Below are positions 25,193 through 33,648 of a stretch of DNA of 64,000 nucleotides, one piece after another (positions within the stretch are counted from its first letter, which is position 1; the number at the start of each line of letters is the position of its first letter). Source of the stretch: CBFHND01 sp965657085 (GTDB lineage Bacteria; Pseudomonadota; Alphaproteobacteria; Rhodobacterales; Rhodobacteraceae). Location: contig CBFHND010000009.1 of assembly GCA_965657085.1 (NCBI GenBank), forward strand, positions 60,634 to 124,633. Reading direction: 5' to 3'. Below the pieces are notes generated by a model, which saw nothing but the letters and a program-made list of their open reading frames with translations, was not told the DNA's origin and ran no database searches. The position numbers were made by a program, and so were the translations under genes.

Positions 25193-26064
25193 TGCAGTTG
25201 AATTGGGATGATATGCGCACCGTCATGCTCCTTGTGCGGCATGGATCGCTGGCGGGTGCGGCAGCAGCGCTTGGCGTCAACTATACCACCGTGGCGCGGC
25301 GGGTCCGCCGGGCCGAACAGGTGCTGGGCCAACGGCTTTTTGACCGTTTGCCCGATGGTTACCGCGCAAACGAAACGGCGCAGATGATCGCGGAACATGC
25401 GCAACAGATGGAAAACAGCGACCTTGGCTTGCAACGCAAGCTGCTGGGCGCGGCAACGCAGCTGAGCGGCACGCTCACAATCACCGCACCCCAGTTGCTG
25501 ATTGCCCATTTCCTGGCTCCGGTCATCGACCGGTTCGCGGAACGGCACCCGGATGTGGACCTGCGCGTGCGGGCAACCAACACCTTGCTGGACCTGACCC
25601 GCCGCGAGGCCGATCTGGCCATCCGCATCAGCCGCACACCGCGCGATACGCTGACGGGCTTGCGGCTTTTGCAACAGCACACGGCAAGCTTTGCCAATGA
25701 GGAATGGGCCGCGCGGATCGCTTCGAACCCGCGGTCCCGTGTCGATTGGGTGGTCTACGACTCCTACCCGGACGTGCCCGTCGGGGTAAGTGACGCCTAT
25801 CCGAACAACCGCGTGCGCCTGCGATTTGACGATATGGTGGCAATGGTCGGTGCTGCTCAGAATGGTCTGGGCGTGGTGCGCGTACCGATGTTTCTGGGCC
25901 GTGCAGCAAGTGGGCTGACACAGGTGCCCGTGCTGCCGCCGCAGCCTTATGCCGACATCTGGGCCGTGGGGCACCCGGATGTCTGGCCCTCGGCCAAGGC
26001 ACGTGCCTTTCGCACCGACCTTTTGGCACATTGCAAGGCGCACAAGGGTCTTTTTGTCGCGTAA
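25192..26064 (+). CDS. LysR family transcriptional regulator
   Basis: 290 residues. The N-terminal winged helix (residues 1-60) contains GSLAGAAAALGVNYTTVARR, the LysR recognition helix region. The C-terminal effector-binding domain has FLAPVIDRFAERHPDVDLR. The effector is unknown. The proposed ATG lies inside a 20-base palindrome with no visible ribosome binding site, so the mRNA may be leaderless or the start slightly further in. It diverges from the DUF1330 gene. Confidence 0.85.
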   Translation: MQLNWDDMRTVMLLVRHGSLAGAAAALGVNYTTVARRVRRAEQVLGQRLFDRLPDGYRANETAQMIAEHAQQMENSDLGLQRKLLGAATQLSGTLTITAPQLLIAHFLAPVIDRFAERHPDVDLRVRATNTLLDLTRREADLAIRISRTPRDTLTGLRLLQQHTASFANEEWAARIASNPRSRVDWVVYDSYPDVPVGVSDAYPNNRVRLRFDDMVAMVGAAQNGLGVVRVPMFLGRAASGLTQVPVLPPQPYADIWAVGHPDVWPSAKARAFRTDLLAHCKAHKGLFVA

Positions 26065-26149
26065 ACCCCTGGCCTCGTGATGCTGCGTCTATCTGGCAAA
26101 GCGCGCGCGCGTGGTCTATGGGACGGGCAAGAGTTGTGAAGGATGGATC

Positions 26150-27271
26150 ATGAGCTTTGAAACCCCCGGACCGGTGGAAGCCGATCTTGCCGCTGCGATT
26201 GCGCCAATCGAAGAGATCATCGAGGACGCGCGGCAAGGGCGTATGTTCATTCTGGTTGATCACGAGGACCGCGAGAACGAAGGCGATCTGGTGATTCCCG
26301 CGAATTTCGCGACCGCTGAGGCGGTCAACTTCATGGCGACTCACGGTCGTGGTCTGATCTGTTTGACTCTTCCGGCCCAGCGGATCGAGGAATTGGGCCT
26401 GCCGATGATGGCGATGCACAATTCATCCCGCCACGAGACGGCCTTTACCGTTTCCATCGAGGCGCGCGAGGGCGTGAGCACCGGCATTTCAGCCGCCGAC
26501 CGCGCCCTGACCGTGGCGACCGCCATCAATCCACAGTGCACCGCCGCCGACATTGCCACGCCCGGCCATGTCTTCCCTTTGCGCGCGCGTCAGGGCGGCG
26601 TTCTGGTGCGGGCCGGCCATACCGAGGCGGGCTGCGACGTGGCACGGCTGGCGGGGCACTACCCCAGCTCGGTCATTTGCGAGATCATGAAACCCGATGG
26701 CGAAATGGCGCGCCTGCCGGATCTGGTGGACTATGCCGCGGAACACGGCCTGAAGATCGGCACGATCAGTGATTTGATCGCCTACCGCCGCCGCTATGAC
26801 AACCTTGTGGTCGAAACCGGGCAGCGCACCGTGACTTCCGAACACGGCGGTGATTGGGACATGCGCATTTTCACCGATCAGACCTTTGGCATTGAACACG
26901 TGGTGCTGATCAAGGGCGACATCACCACGCCTGAACCGGTTCTGACGCGGACCCATGCCCTGAACGAAGTGAGCGACATACTGGGCCTTGGCCCCAAGCC
27001 CGTGGGCGAACTGCCCCGCGCCATGGAAATCATCGCCGAAGAAGGGCGCGGTGTCGTCTGCCTGTTCCGCCAGCCGCGCAAGGAACTGTTCGCCGAGGAC
27101 GAAGAAGGCCCCCGCATCGTCAAGAACACCGGACTGGGGGCGCAAATCCTTGCCAAACTGGGCCTGCACGGCCTGATCCTTCTGACCGACAGCCCGATGA
27201 CCCGCTACGTGGGCCTTGATGCCTACGACCTCGAGATCGCCGGAACCCGGCCCATCATGGGAGACAGCTGA
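26150..27271 (+). CDS. ribB: 3,4-dihydroxy-2-butanone 4-phosphate synthase with degenerate GTP cyclohydrolase II domain (RibBX-like)
   Basis: 373 residues from the ATG at 26150 (GAAGGATGG upstream). The N-terminal RibB domain is intact: DHEDRENEGDL, HGRGLICL, and RAGHTEAGCDV. The C-terminal 170 residues resemble GTP cyclohydrolase II but lack the three zinc cysteines; where the family has a HSECxTGD ... RCDCG segment this protein reads THALNEVSDILGLG. So it should make the four-carbon unit for lumazine synthase but not open GTP. A separate ribA is expected elsewhere. Such variants have been described in Proteobacteria as RibBX. Confidence 0.88.
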   Translation: MSFETPGPVEADLAAAIAPIEEIIEDARQGRMFILVDHEDRENEGDLVIPANFATAEAVNFMATHGRGLICLTLPAQRIEELGLPMMAMHNSSRHETAFTVSIEAREGVSTGISAADRALTVATAINPQCTAADIATPGHVFPLRARQGGVLVRAGHTEAGCDVARLAGHYPSSVICEIMKPDGEMARLPDLVDYAAEHGLKIGTISDLIAYRRRYDNLVVETGQRTVTSEHGGDWDMRIFTDQTFGIEHVVLIKGDITTPEPVLTRTHALNEVSDILGLGPKPVGELPRAMEIIAEEGRGVVCLFRQPRKELFAEDEEGPRIVKNTGLGAQILAKLGLHGLILLTDSPMTRYVGLDAYDLEIAGTRPIMGDS

Positions 27272-27822
27272 TGGCTGGAAACGTGACACACCACATCCTC
27301 GACCGTCCCACCTTCGAAAAGCCCGTGAAAGTGCTGATCGTGGTGTCGCCCTACTACAAGGACATCGCCGACAACATGGTGGCAGGTGCCAAGGCCGAAC
27401 TGGAAGCCGCCGGGGCCACATGGGAGCTGATCGAGATGCCGGGCGCATTGGAAATCCCAACAGCCATCGGCATCTCCGACCGGGCCAGCAACTTTGATGG
27501 CTACGTGGCACTTGGGTGTGTCATTCGTGGCGAAACCACGCATTACGAAACGGTTTGCAACGACAGCAGCCGCGCGCTGCAACTTATGGGCCTTCAGGGT
27601 CTGTGCATTGGCAACGGCATCCTGACCGTGGAAAACCGCAAACAGGCCGAGGTGCGCGCCGACCCCGCTGATCAGAACAAAGGCGGCGGTGCGGCGGCTG
27701 CGGCCTTGCATCTGATCGCGCTCGCTCGTAAGTGGCGCAACCAGACCAAGGGCGTGGGGTTCAAACCCGCCTCGGAAAACATCCTGCTTGCAGGCGATAC
27801 AGACGGATCCACCACGGCATGA
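27271..27822 (+). CDS. ribH: 6,7-dimethyl-8-ribityllumazine synthase
   Basis: 183 residues. VVSPYYKDIADNMVAGA near the N-terminus, PGALEIPTAIG, and GCVIRGETTHYE with its histidine are the family active-site segments. It condenses the RibB and RibD products to lumazine. Its start overlaps the ribB stop by one base, and its stop overlaps the nusB start (ATGA). The C-terminus has about 20 extra residues compared with E. coli RibH. Confidence 0.93.
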   Translation: MAGNVTHHILDRPTFEKPVKVLIVVSPYYKDIADNMVAGAKAELEAAGATWELIEMPGALEIPTAIGISDRASNFDGYVALGCVIRGETTHYETVCNDSSRALQLMGLQGLCIGNGILTVENRKQAEVRADPADQNKGGGAAAAALHLIALARKWRNQTKGVGFKPASENILLAGDTDGSTTA

Positions 27823-28286
27823 CCCTTTCGGGCAACCAGAAACGCAAGATGCGCAGCGCCGCCCGGCTTTATGCCGTGCAGGCGCTTTTCCAGATGGAAC
27901 AGACCGGCCAGACCGTCGAAGCGGTGCGGCGCGAGTTTCTCGAACACCGCTTTGGCGCGGTTTACGAAGGGGACGAGATGGCCGATGGCGACGTCGATCA
28001 CTTTGCCCGCGTGACCGATGATGCGGTGAACTTTCAGGCCCCCATCGATCAGGCGACCGACCGGGCGCTGGTGGCCAAATGGCCCATCGCGCGCATCGAT
28101 CCGACCTTGCGCGCGCTCTTTCGCGCCGCCGGGGCCGAATTGCGCGACACGGGCACACCGCCGAAGGTGGTGATCACCGAATATGTCGACGTGGCGCGCG
28201 CGTTCTTTCCCGATGGCAAAGAGCCGAAGTTCGTGAATGCGGTATTGGACCACATGGCGCGCGAGGCCCGTCCCGAGGCATTCTAA
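27819..28286 (+). CDS. nusB: Transcription antitermination factor NusB
   Basis: 155 residues from the ATG at 27819, coupled to ribH by ATGA. The longer upstream start at 27732 overlaps ribH and is rejected. RSAARLYAVQALFQME begins helix one, and RIDPTLRALFRAA with PPKVVITEYVDVARAFF and FVNAVLDHM are NusB signatures. NusB with NusE binds boxA RNA in rRNA antitermination. The ribH-nusB pair is a common bacterial arrangement. Confidence 0.95.
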   Translation: MTLSGNQKRKMRSAARLYAVQALFQMEQTGQTVEAVRREFLEHRFGAVYEGDEMADGDVDHFARVTDDAVNFQAPIDQATDRALVAKWPIARIDPTLRALFRAAGAELRDTGTPPKVVITEYVDVARAFFPDGKEPKFVNAVLDHMAREARPEAF

Positions 28287-28347
28287 GGCGACTTTGAAGC
28301 GGGCGGCGCTATGTTTTGGGCTGCACCGATGCAAAAGGAGCCGCGCA

Positions 28348-28578
28348 ATGCCCCCTCTGATCAGACTGTTCATCCGCAACGGGTTGGCCGGGTTCGGCCT
28401 GTCCGCGATCTTTGTGGTCCTGCTTCTGGCGCTCGATGTGATGGAGCTGCGTGCGCTGGTCTTCCAAAGCCCCGATGGCCTCTTGGCCGTCTTCCTGATC
28501 TGGTTCTTCAACGGGCTGTTGTTCGGCGCGGTCCAGATCGGATATGCGGTGATGACACTGGGCCACGACCCGAACTGA
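28348..28578 (+). CDS. Small two-TM membrane protein
   Basis: 76 residues with two hydrophobic segments (about residues 12-30 and 45-67) and little else. AAAGGAG ends 7 bases before the ATG at 28348, which is a strong ribosome binding site and decides the start over the longer open frame. Similar small proteins follow nusB in related genomes as far as I recall, but no function is known. It precedes a quinone oxidoreductase-like gene by 21 bases, so cotranscription is likely. Confidence 0.65.
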   Translation: MPPLIRLFIRNGLAGFGLSAIFVVLLLALDVMELRALVFQSPDGLLAVFLIWFFNGLLFGAVQIGYAVMTLGHDPN

Positions 28579-28599
28579 ACCCACCGCAGGAGACTTTTG

Positions 28600-29568
28600 A
28601 TGCGTGCGATGCAAGTTGTCGAATTGGGCAAACCCCTTGTCATGTGCGACGTGCCGCGCCCTGACCCGGCTGAGGGCGAGGTGCTGTTGCAGGTCCATGC
28701 CTGTGGCCTGAACTTTGCCGACACGTTGATCCAGAAAGGGACCTATCAGGAAAAGCCCGACTTGCCCGCCGTTCCGGGCATGGAGATGTGCGGCACCGTG
28801 GTGGCACTGGGCGCGGGCGTGGATGATCTGCGCGTGGGCCAACGGGTGGTGGCCAACCCCGGCATCGGGGGGCTGGCAGAGTTCGCGGCCATGCCCGCCA
28901 CCGCCTGCGTGCCGATTGCCGATGCCATGTCAGACAATGACGCGGCGGCCTTTCTGGTGGCCTATGCCAGCAGCCACATGGCGCTGGATCACCGCGCGTG
29001 GCTGCAACCGGGCGAACGGCTCTTGGTGCTGGGCGCGTCGGGTGGCGTGGGCCTGACGGCGGTGGAACTGGGCAAGCTGATGGGGGCCGAGGTCATTGCC
29101 GTGGCGCGTGGTGCCGACAAGCTGAAGATCGCGCGCGCTGCCGGGGCCGATCACCTGATCGACAGTGATGCGGGAAATTTGCGCGAGGCGGTGCTGGCGC
29201 TGGGCGGGGCGGATGTCGTCTATGACCCTGTGGGCGGCGATCTCTTCCGCGAGGCGATGCGCGCCTGCAACCCCGAAGCGCGGATCATGCCCATCGGATT
29301 TGCCAGTGGGGACGTGCCGCAAATCCCCGCCAACATCCTTCTGGTCAAGAACCTTACCGTGATCGGGTTCTACATCGGCGGCTACAAACGCTTTGCGCCC
29401 AAGGTCCTGCAAGACAGCTTTGCCCAACTCATCGCGTGGTACGATGCGGGCAAGCTGCGCCCGCATGTCAGCAACGTGTTGCCGCTGGAAGAGGCGAACG
29501 CCGCCCTTGACCTGCTGCGCACCCGTAAGGCCACCGGCAAGGTCGTCGTGTCGCTTTCCGCGTCCTGA
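28600..29568 (+). CDS. Zinc-independent NADPH:quinone oxidoreductase-like MDR protein
   Basis: 322 residues. The GroES-like N-terminus has GLNFADTLIQKGTYQ and PGMEMCGTV. The Rossmann domain shows VLGASGGVGLTAVELG with the AxxGxxG-type motif for NADPH. The structural and catalytic zinc cysteines of alcohol dehydrogenases are absent, which places it with the quinone oxidoreductase/QorA group. GCAGGAGAC precedes the ATG at 28600. A TTG three bases earlier is less likely. The substrate is unknown. Confidence 0.87.
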   Translation: MRAMQVVELGKPLVMCDVPRPDPAEGEVLLQVHACGLNFADTLIQKGTYQEKPDLPAVPGMEMCGTVVALGAGVDDLRVGQRVVANPGIGGLAEFAAMPATACVPIADAMSDNDAAAFLVAYASSHMALDHRAWLQPGERLLVLGASGGVGLTAVELGKLMGAEVIAVARGADKLKIARAAGADHLIDSDAGNLREAVLALGGADVVYDPVGGDLFREAMRACNPEARIMPIGFASGDVPQIPANILLVKNLTVIGFYIGGYKRFAPKVLQDSFAQLIAWYDAGKLRPHVSNVLPLEEANAALDLLRTRKATGKVVVSLSAS

Positions 29569-29618
29569 TGCGCCGTATGCTGATTGCGCGGTAGGGTGCG
29601 CTGCGCCATGCTGTGCGG

Positions 29619-30785
29619 ATGGATACGACCTACCTATTCGATGAGATGAAGGCGTGGCGGCATGATTTTCACCGCCACCCCGAACTGGGCTTTGACGAGG
29701 TGCGCACCAGCGCCACCGTGGCCCGCCTGCTGACCGATTTCGGGCTGGAGGTGCACGGCGGCGTTGGCGGTACGGGCGTCGTGGGCGTTCTGCAGCGTGG
29801 CAATGGCACAGGGTCCATTGGCCTGAGGGCGGATATGGATGCGCTGCCCATCACAGAAACCGGCCAACCCGATTACGCTAGCCAAACCCCCGGTGTGATG
29901 CACGCCTGCGGCCATGACGGTCACACGGCCATGTTGCTGGGGGCTGCCCGCCACCTTGCTGACACGGGCGATTTCGACGGGCGCGTCGTCTTTGTCTTTC
30001 AGCCGAACGAGGAACACGGGCAAGGCGCCCAAGCGATGCTGGCCGATGGGCTGCTTGACCGCTTTGACGTCGATGCGGTCTTTGGCATCCACAACATGCC
30101 GGGCCTGCCGGTGGGCCATGTCGCCACCCGCGCCGGGCCTATGACCGCCGCCGAAAGCCTGTTCGAGATCGAGATTTACGCCCAAGGGGGCCACGCCGCT
30201 TTGCCCCATATGGGGGTCGATGCGATCATGGTGGGTGCCCAGATGGTGAATGCGCTGCAAACCATCGTCTCGCGCAAGGTTGATCCGGGGTTGAACGGCG
30301 TGGTGTCGGTGACGGAGTTTGAAACCGACGGGGCGCGCAACGTCCTGCCCTGTCGCGCCACCCTGCGCGGTGATGCCCGTGCCCTCACACCTGCTGTCAA
30401 CGACACCATCCGCACCCGCATGACCGAGATCGTGCAAGGCATCGCTGCCGCCCACGGCGTGCGCGCCGAGGTACGCTATGACACGATCTTTCCGCCCACC
30501 ATCAACGCGCCAGGCGCCGTCGCTGCGGTGGCTGATGCGGCGGGATCGCTCTTTGAACCGGAGGCAGTAGACAGCGCCTGCCAGCCCAAGCTTTTCTCCG
30601 AAGACTTCGCGCATCTGGCCGATGTGCGCCCGGGATGCTTCCTGCTTCTGGGCAATGGGCAGGAGGGCGCCCATGCCCGCCCGCTGCATTCCTCGGACTA
30701 TGATTTCAACGATGCAGCGCTTGTGCCGGGGTCTTCATTCTGGGTGCGGCTGGTTGAACAGCAATTGGCGAAAGGGACCGGCTGA
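29619..30785 (+). CDS. M20 family amidohydrolase (hippurate/N-acyl amino acid hydrolase-like)
   Basis: 388 residues. Metal ligands are all visible: MHACGHDGHTAMLLG, FQPNEEHGQGA, and the C-terminal LHSSDYDFND. The lid domain carries GGHAALPHMGVDAI. M20D enzymes remove acyl groups from amino acids or auxin-type conjugates using two metal ions in the cytosol. ATG 29619 is chosen; a GTG at 29613 is possible. Its stop overlaps the start of the M24-family gene by one base, so the two hydrolases are coupled and probably act in one pathway. Confidence 0.87.
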   Translation: MDTTYLFDEMKAWRHDFHRHPELGFDEVRTSATVARLLTDFGLEVHGGVGGTGVVGVLQRGNGTGSIGLRADMDALPITETGQPDYASQTPGVMHACGHDGHTAMLLGAARHLADTGDFDGRVVFVFQPNEEHGQGAQAMLADGLLDRFDVDAVFGIHNMPGLPVGHVATRAGPMTAAESLFEIEIYAQGGHAALPHMGVDAIMVGAQMVNALQTIVSRKVDPGLNGVVSVTEFETDGARNVLPCRATLRGDARALTPAVNDTIRTRMTEIVQGIAAAHGVRAEVRYDTIFPPTINAPGAVAAVADAAGSLFEPEAVDSACQPKLFSEDFAHLADVRPGCFLLLGNGQEGAHARPLHSSDYDFNDAALVPGSSFWVRLVEQQLAKGTG

Positions 30786-31933
30786 TGTTTTCCGACCGCA
30801 TGGACAGCTTGCGCGCGCGCCTGCGCGCCGCCGGGATCGACGTGGCCCTGATCACGGACGATGACAACGTCTATTACCTCACCGGCTACTACGACTACCT
30901 GCACATGGAATTCGGCCGCCCCACGATCCTCGTGGTGCCGGTCGATGGGCCAAGCCTGCTGATCACCCCAACGATGGAAGCGGAGATGGCCGAGGCGGCG
31001 GCGCGCGTGGATCGTATTGCCTTCTGGAACGACGGCGCGGGCGACGAATGGCGCGCCGAACTGCCTGCGGCACTGGCCGGAACCGGCACCGTCGGCATCG
31101 AACCCGATGTCATGCCGCCTGTGGTGCGCGCCTTTGTCGAAGAGGTGGCCGTGGCTGATCGGTGTCAGGATGTGGCCCCCGTTCTGGCTGACATGCGGAT
31201 GATCAAGACACCACAGGAACTGGCCCTTGCGCGCCACGCGGGCGAAGTGGCCACGGCCATGATGCAGGCGGGGCGTGATGCCATCGGCCATGATGTTCCA
31301 GAGTACGAAGTGGCGCTTGCCACGTCTCAGGCCGGGACGCGCAAGGCGGCGGCCCTTCTGGCCGCGCATTATGACGACAACTGCATGTCACCCAACACGC
31401 ATTTCCTGCAGATCATGGCCTCGGGGTCCGAGATCACCAAACCACACCACCGGGCCAGCACCCGCCGGATGCAGCGCGGCGAACCGGTGTTCCTGTGCTT
31501 TTGTGGCATGACCAACTTTCACCGCTTCAAGCTGGGTTTTGATCGCACCTTCTGGATCGAAGGGATCACGGATGATCGGCAGGCCGAGGTCTACGAGGTG
31601 GCACTTGCCAGTCAGCGCGCGGCGCTCAAGGTGTTGCGCCCCGGTATCACGGCGGAATCGGTCCATGCGGAATACGCCCGTGTAATTCAGGACGCGGGCT
31701 TTGACTATCCGTTTCGCTGCGGCCGCGCGACGGGTTTCAGCTTTCTGGAAAAGCCGCAACTGGTCACGGGCGACACCACCGTTCTGGAACCCGGCATGGT
31801 GCTGGCGGTAGATGGGTCTGTCACTCTGGCGGGTGCGTTCCGGGCGCAGGTTGGCGACAGCTTTATCGTGACCGGGGATGGGTACGAGCAGATCACCCAT
31901 CACCCCAATGCTCTGGCCGATATGGTGGTCTGA
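30785..31933 (+). CDS. M24 family (creatinase/Xaa-Pro peptidase fold) hydrolase with substituted metal ligands
   Basis: 382 residues: creatinase N-terminal domain (residues 1-130) then pita-bread fold. At the five positions that bind metal in aminopeptidases the sequence reads C (VFLCFCG), D (LGFDRTFW), R/A (CGRATGFSFLEKP), D (LAVDGSVTL) and G (AQVGDSF), so only one or two ligands remain. This is the pattern of metal-free members such as creatinase and ectoine hydrolase, not of a true Xaa-Pro peptidase. Coupling to an M20 amidohydrolase suggests breakdown of a small amide or cyclic compound. The substrate is unknown. Confidence 0.82.
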   Translation: MFSDRMDSLRARLRAAGIDVALITDDDNVYYLTGYYDYLHMEFGRPTILVVPVDGPSLLITPTMEAEMAEAAARVDRIAFWNDGAGDEWRAELPAALAGTGTVGIEPDVMPPVVRAFVEEVAVADRCQDVAPVLADMRMIKTPQELALARHAGEVATAMMQAGRDAIGHDVPEYEVALATSQAGTRKAAALLAAHYDDNCMSPNTHFLQIMASGSEITKPHHRASTRRMQRGEPVFLCFCGMTNFHRFKLGFDRTFWIEGITDDRQAEVYEVALASQRAALKVLRPGITAESVHAEYARVIQDAGFDYPFRCGRATGFSFLEKPQLVTGDTTVLEPGMVLAVDGSVTLAGAFRAQVGDSFIVTGDGYEQITHHPNALADMVV

Positions 31934-31937
31934 GGCC

Positions 31938-32918
31938 TCAGTACCGCGCCTTGATCTTGCCCCGCGCGATCACCCGCGCCTTTTGCTGTTCGCGCAGGAA
32001 CACGAACAGACCCGCGGCAAGGATCATGGCAATGCCCAACCAGACTTCCCAAACGGGCAGGTCCGCAAATATCGCCCAGCCCCAGAACACCGCCAGCGGC
32101 AATCCGATGTATTCAAAGGGGGCAACGGTGGCCGCATCGGCCATGCGGTAGGCCTGGCTCAGGCAATATCCAATGATCGCGGAATTGCCGCCAAGCGCCG
32201 CGAACACCCAGATGTCGTCCGCCGCTGGCCATATCCACGCGCGCAGCAGGAACTCCACGGACGGATTGGCGGTGCCTTCGGCAAAACGCCCATCTCCCGC
32301 CACTACGAAAAACCCCAGAGACACCACGATGAACGTGGCCTGAATATAGACCGCCAGTGCACTGGCCTTGCTGGTCACGCCCAGCTTGCGCGTCAACAAC
32401 TGGTTCAGCGCATAGGTCAGCGCGGCGATCACCGGCAACAGCAGCACCAGACGCCCCGCGCCGATTTCGCCCGCATCGGCCCACGGGCGCTGCATGATGA
32501 TGACCCCGATGAAGCCGAAAACCACCGCCCCCATGCGCAACGGCCCCACCTTTTCGCCCAGCACCGGGATCGACAGCAACGTGATGAACAACGGCGCCGC
32601 AAAGAACAGCGCCGTGGCATCGGCCAGCGGTAAGGCTGCCAGCGCCACGAAGAAGGTCATGTTCGAAATCACGATCAGAATGCCGCGCATGAGGTGCAGG
32701 CCGGGCCGGTCAGTCCGCAAAATGCCCCAGCCACCTTCGTATTGCACGATGATCAGGCTGAAACAGATGCCGATGGCCGAGCGGGCGAACACGATCTGGT
32801 GCAGTGGATAGCCACCCGACAGCTGTTTGATCAGCATGTCGTTGATCGAAATACAAAACACCCCCACAAGAACGAACAGGATGCCAAGGCCGGCGCGGTT
32901 TTGCGGGGTAGGGGTCAT
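31938..32918 (-). CDS. DMT superfamily (EamA) transporter
   Basis: 326 residues with about ten transmembrane helices in two EamA repeats. The first repeat starts near GLGILFVLVGVFCISINDML, split by its usual polar turn, and the second begins after residue 160 with VLLLPVIAALTYALNQLL. A basic tail ends the protein. Members export or import metabolites and amino acids across the inner membrane. The gene converges on the M24 gene, ending 4 bases past its stop, and diverges from the CoxG-like gene. The substrate cannot be inferred. Confidence 0.87.
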   Translation of the reverse strand: MTPTPQNRAGLGILFVLVGVFCISINDMLIKQLSGGYPLHQIVFARSAIGICFSLIIVQYEGGWGILRTDRPGLHLMRGILIVISNMTFFVALAALPLADATALFFAAPLFITLLSIPVLGEKVGPLRMGAVVFGFIGVIIMQRPWADAGEIGAGRLVLLLPVIAALTYALNQLLTRKLGVTSKASALAVYIQATFIVVSLGFFVVAGDGRFAEGTANPSVEFLLRAWIWPAADDIWVFAALGGNSAIIGYCLSQAYRMADAATVAPFEYIGLPLAVFWGWAIFADLPVWEVWLGIAMILAAGLFVFLREQQKARVIARGKIKARY

Positions 32919-33028
32919 GCCTCATGCCTATCACGCCCAACGCGCCTGTCACGCGCATTTGCGACACTGGCGATAGCATGCATCCTGCGCTATTGCTTTT
33001 GCAAGAACGCCCCGAGGAGGACCCCACC

Positions 33029-33553
33029 ATGCAAATGACCGACACCCGCCAGATCGCAGCGCCCCCGTCCGAGGTCTATGCCGCCTTGCTCAGCGCCGAT
33101 GTGCTCAAGGCCTGCGTCCCGGGTGCGCAAGAGGTCACCGGATCGCCCGAAGAAGGCTTCGAGGCGACCGTTGTGCAAAAAGTCGGCCCCGTTAAGGCCA
33201 CGTTCAAAGGACAAGTCAGCCTGTCGAACATGGTTGAAAACCAGAGCCTGACCATCACCGGCGAAGGCAAGGGCGGCGCCGCAGGCTTTGCCAAGGGCGG
33301 GGCCGAGGTACGGCTTGCCGAAAAGGACGGCGGCACCGAACTCAGCTATGACGTGGAGGCCAAGGTTGGCGGCAAGCTCGCGCAGTTGGGCAGCCGCATT
33401 ATCGACGGGTTCGCCAAGAAAATGGCGGATCAGTTCTTCAACACGCTTCAGGAAACGCTCGAAGGACCGGCAGAGCCGGAGCCATCGGAAGAAGACGCCG
33501 CCGAGGCCGAGAACAAGAAGAGCTGGCTGAGCCGCTTTACCGGCAAGGACTGA
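33029..33553 (+). CDS. CoxG-like SRPBCC family protein
   Basis: 174 residues from the ATG at 33029, with CGAGGAGGA 8 bases upstream. ADVLKACVPGAQEV and TGEGKGGAAGFAKGGAEVRL identify the carbon monoxide dehydrogenase subunit G family, an SRPBCC lipid-binding fold. The C-terminal tail is acidic, then ends KKSWLSRFTGK, like membrane-anchoring tails of the family. No coxMLS or other molybdenum hydroxylase genes are nearby, so a role in CO oxidation is not supported here; moaD/moaE are 9 kb away and not obviously linked. Confidence 0.82.
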   Translation: MQMTDTRQIAAPPSEVYAALLSADVLKACVPGAQEVTGSPEEGFEATVVQKVGPVKATFKGQVSLSNMVENQSLTITGEGKGGAAGFAKGGAEVRLAEKDGGTELSYDVEAKVGGKLAQLGSRIIDGFAKKMADQFFNTLQETLEGPAEPEPSEEDAAEAENKKSWLSRFTGKD

Positions 33554-33648
33554 CCGCGCATTCAGGCCGAACACCGAATGTGCATTTGTGCGCTGGTTTC
33601 CCTTGGCCCCGCGCCCTACGTTCTGACAGCCACCAAGCGGAGCAGCCG

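Noticed and set aside
26065..26149. Possible FMN riboswitch upstream of the ribB-like gene
   Set aside because: The gap is only 85 bases and lacks the conserved RFN element sequences.
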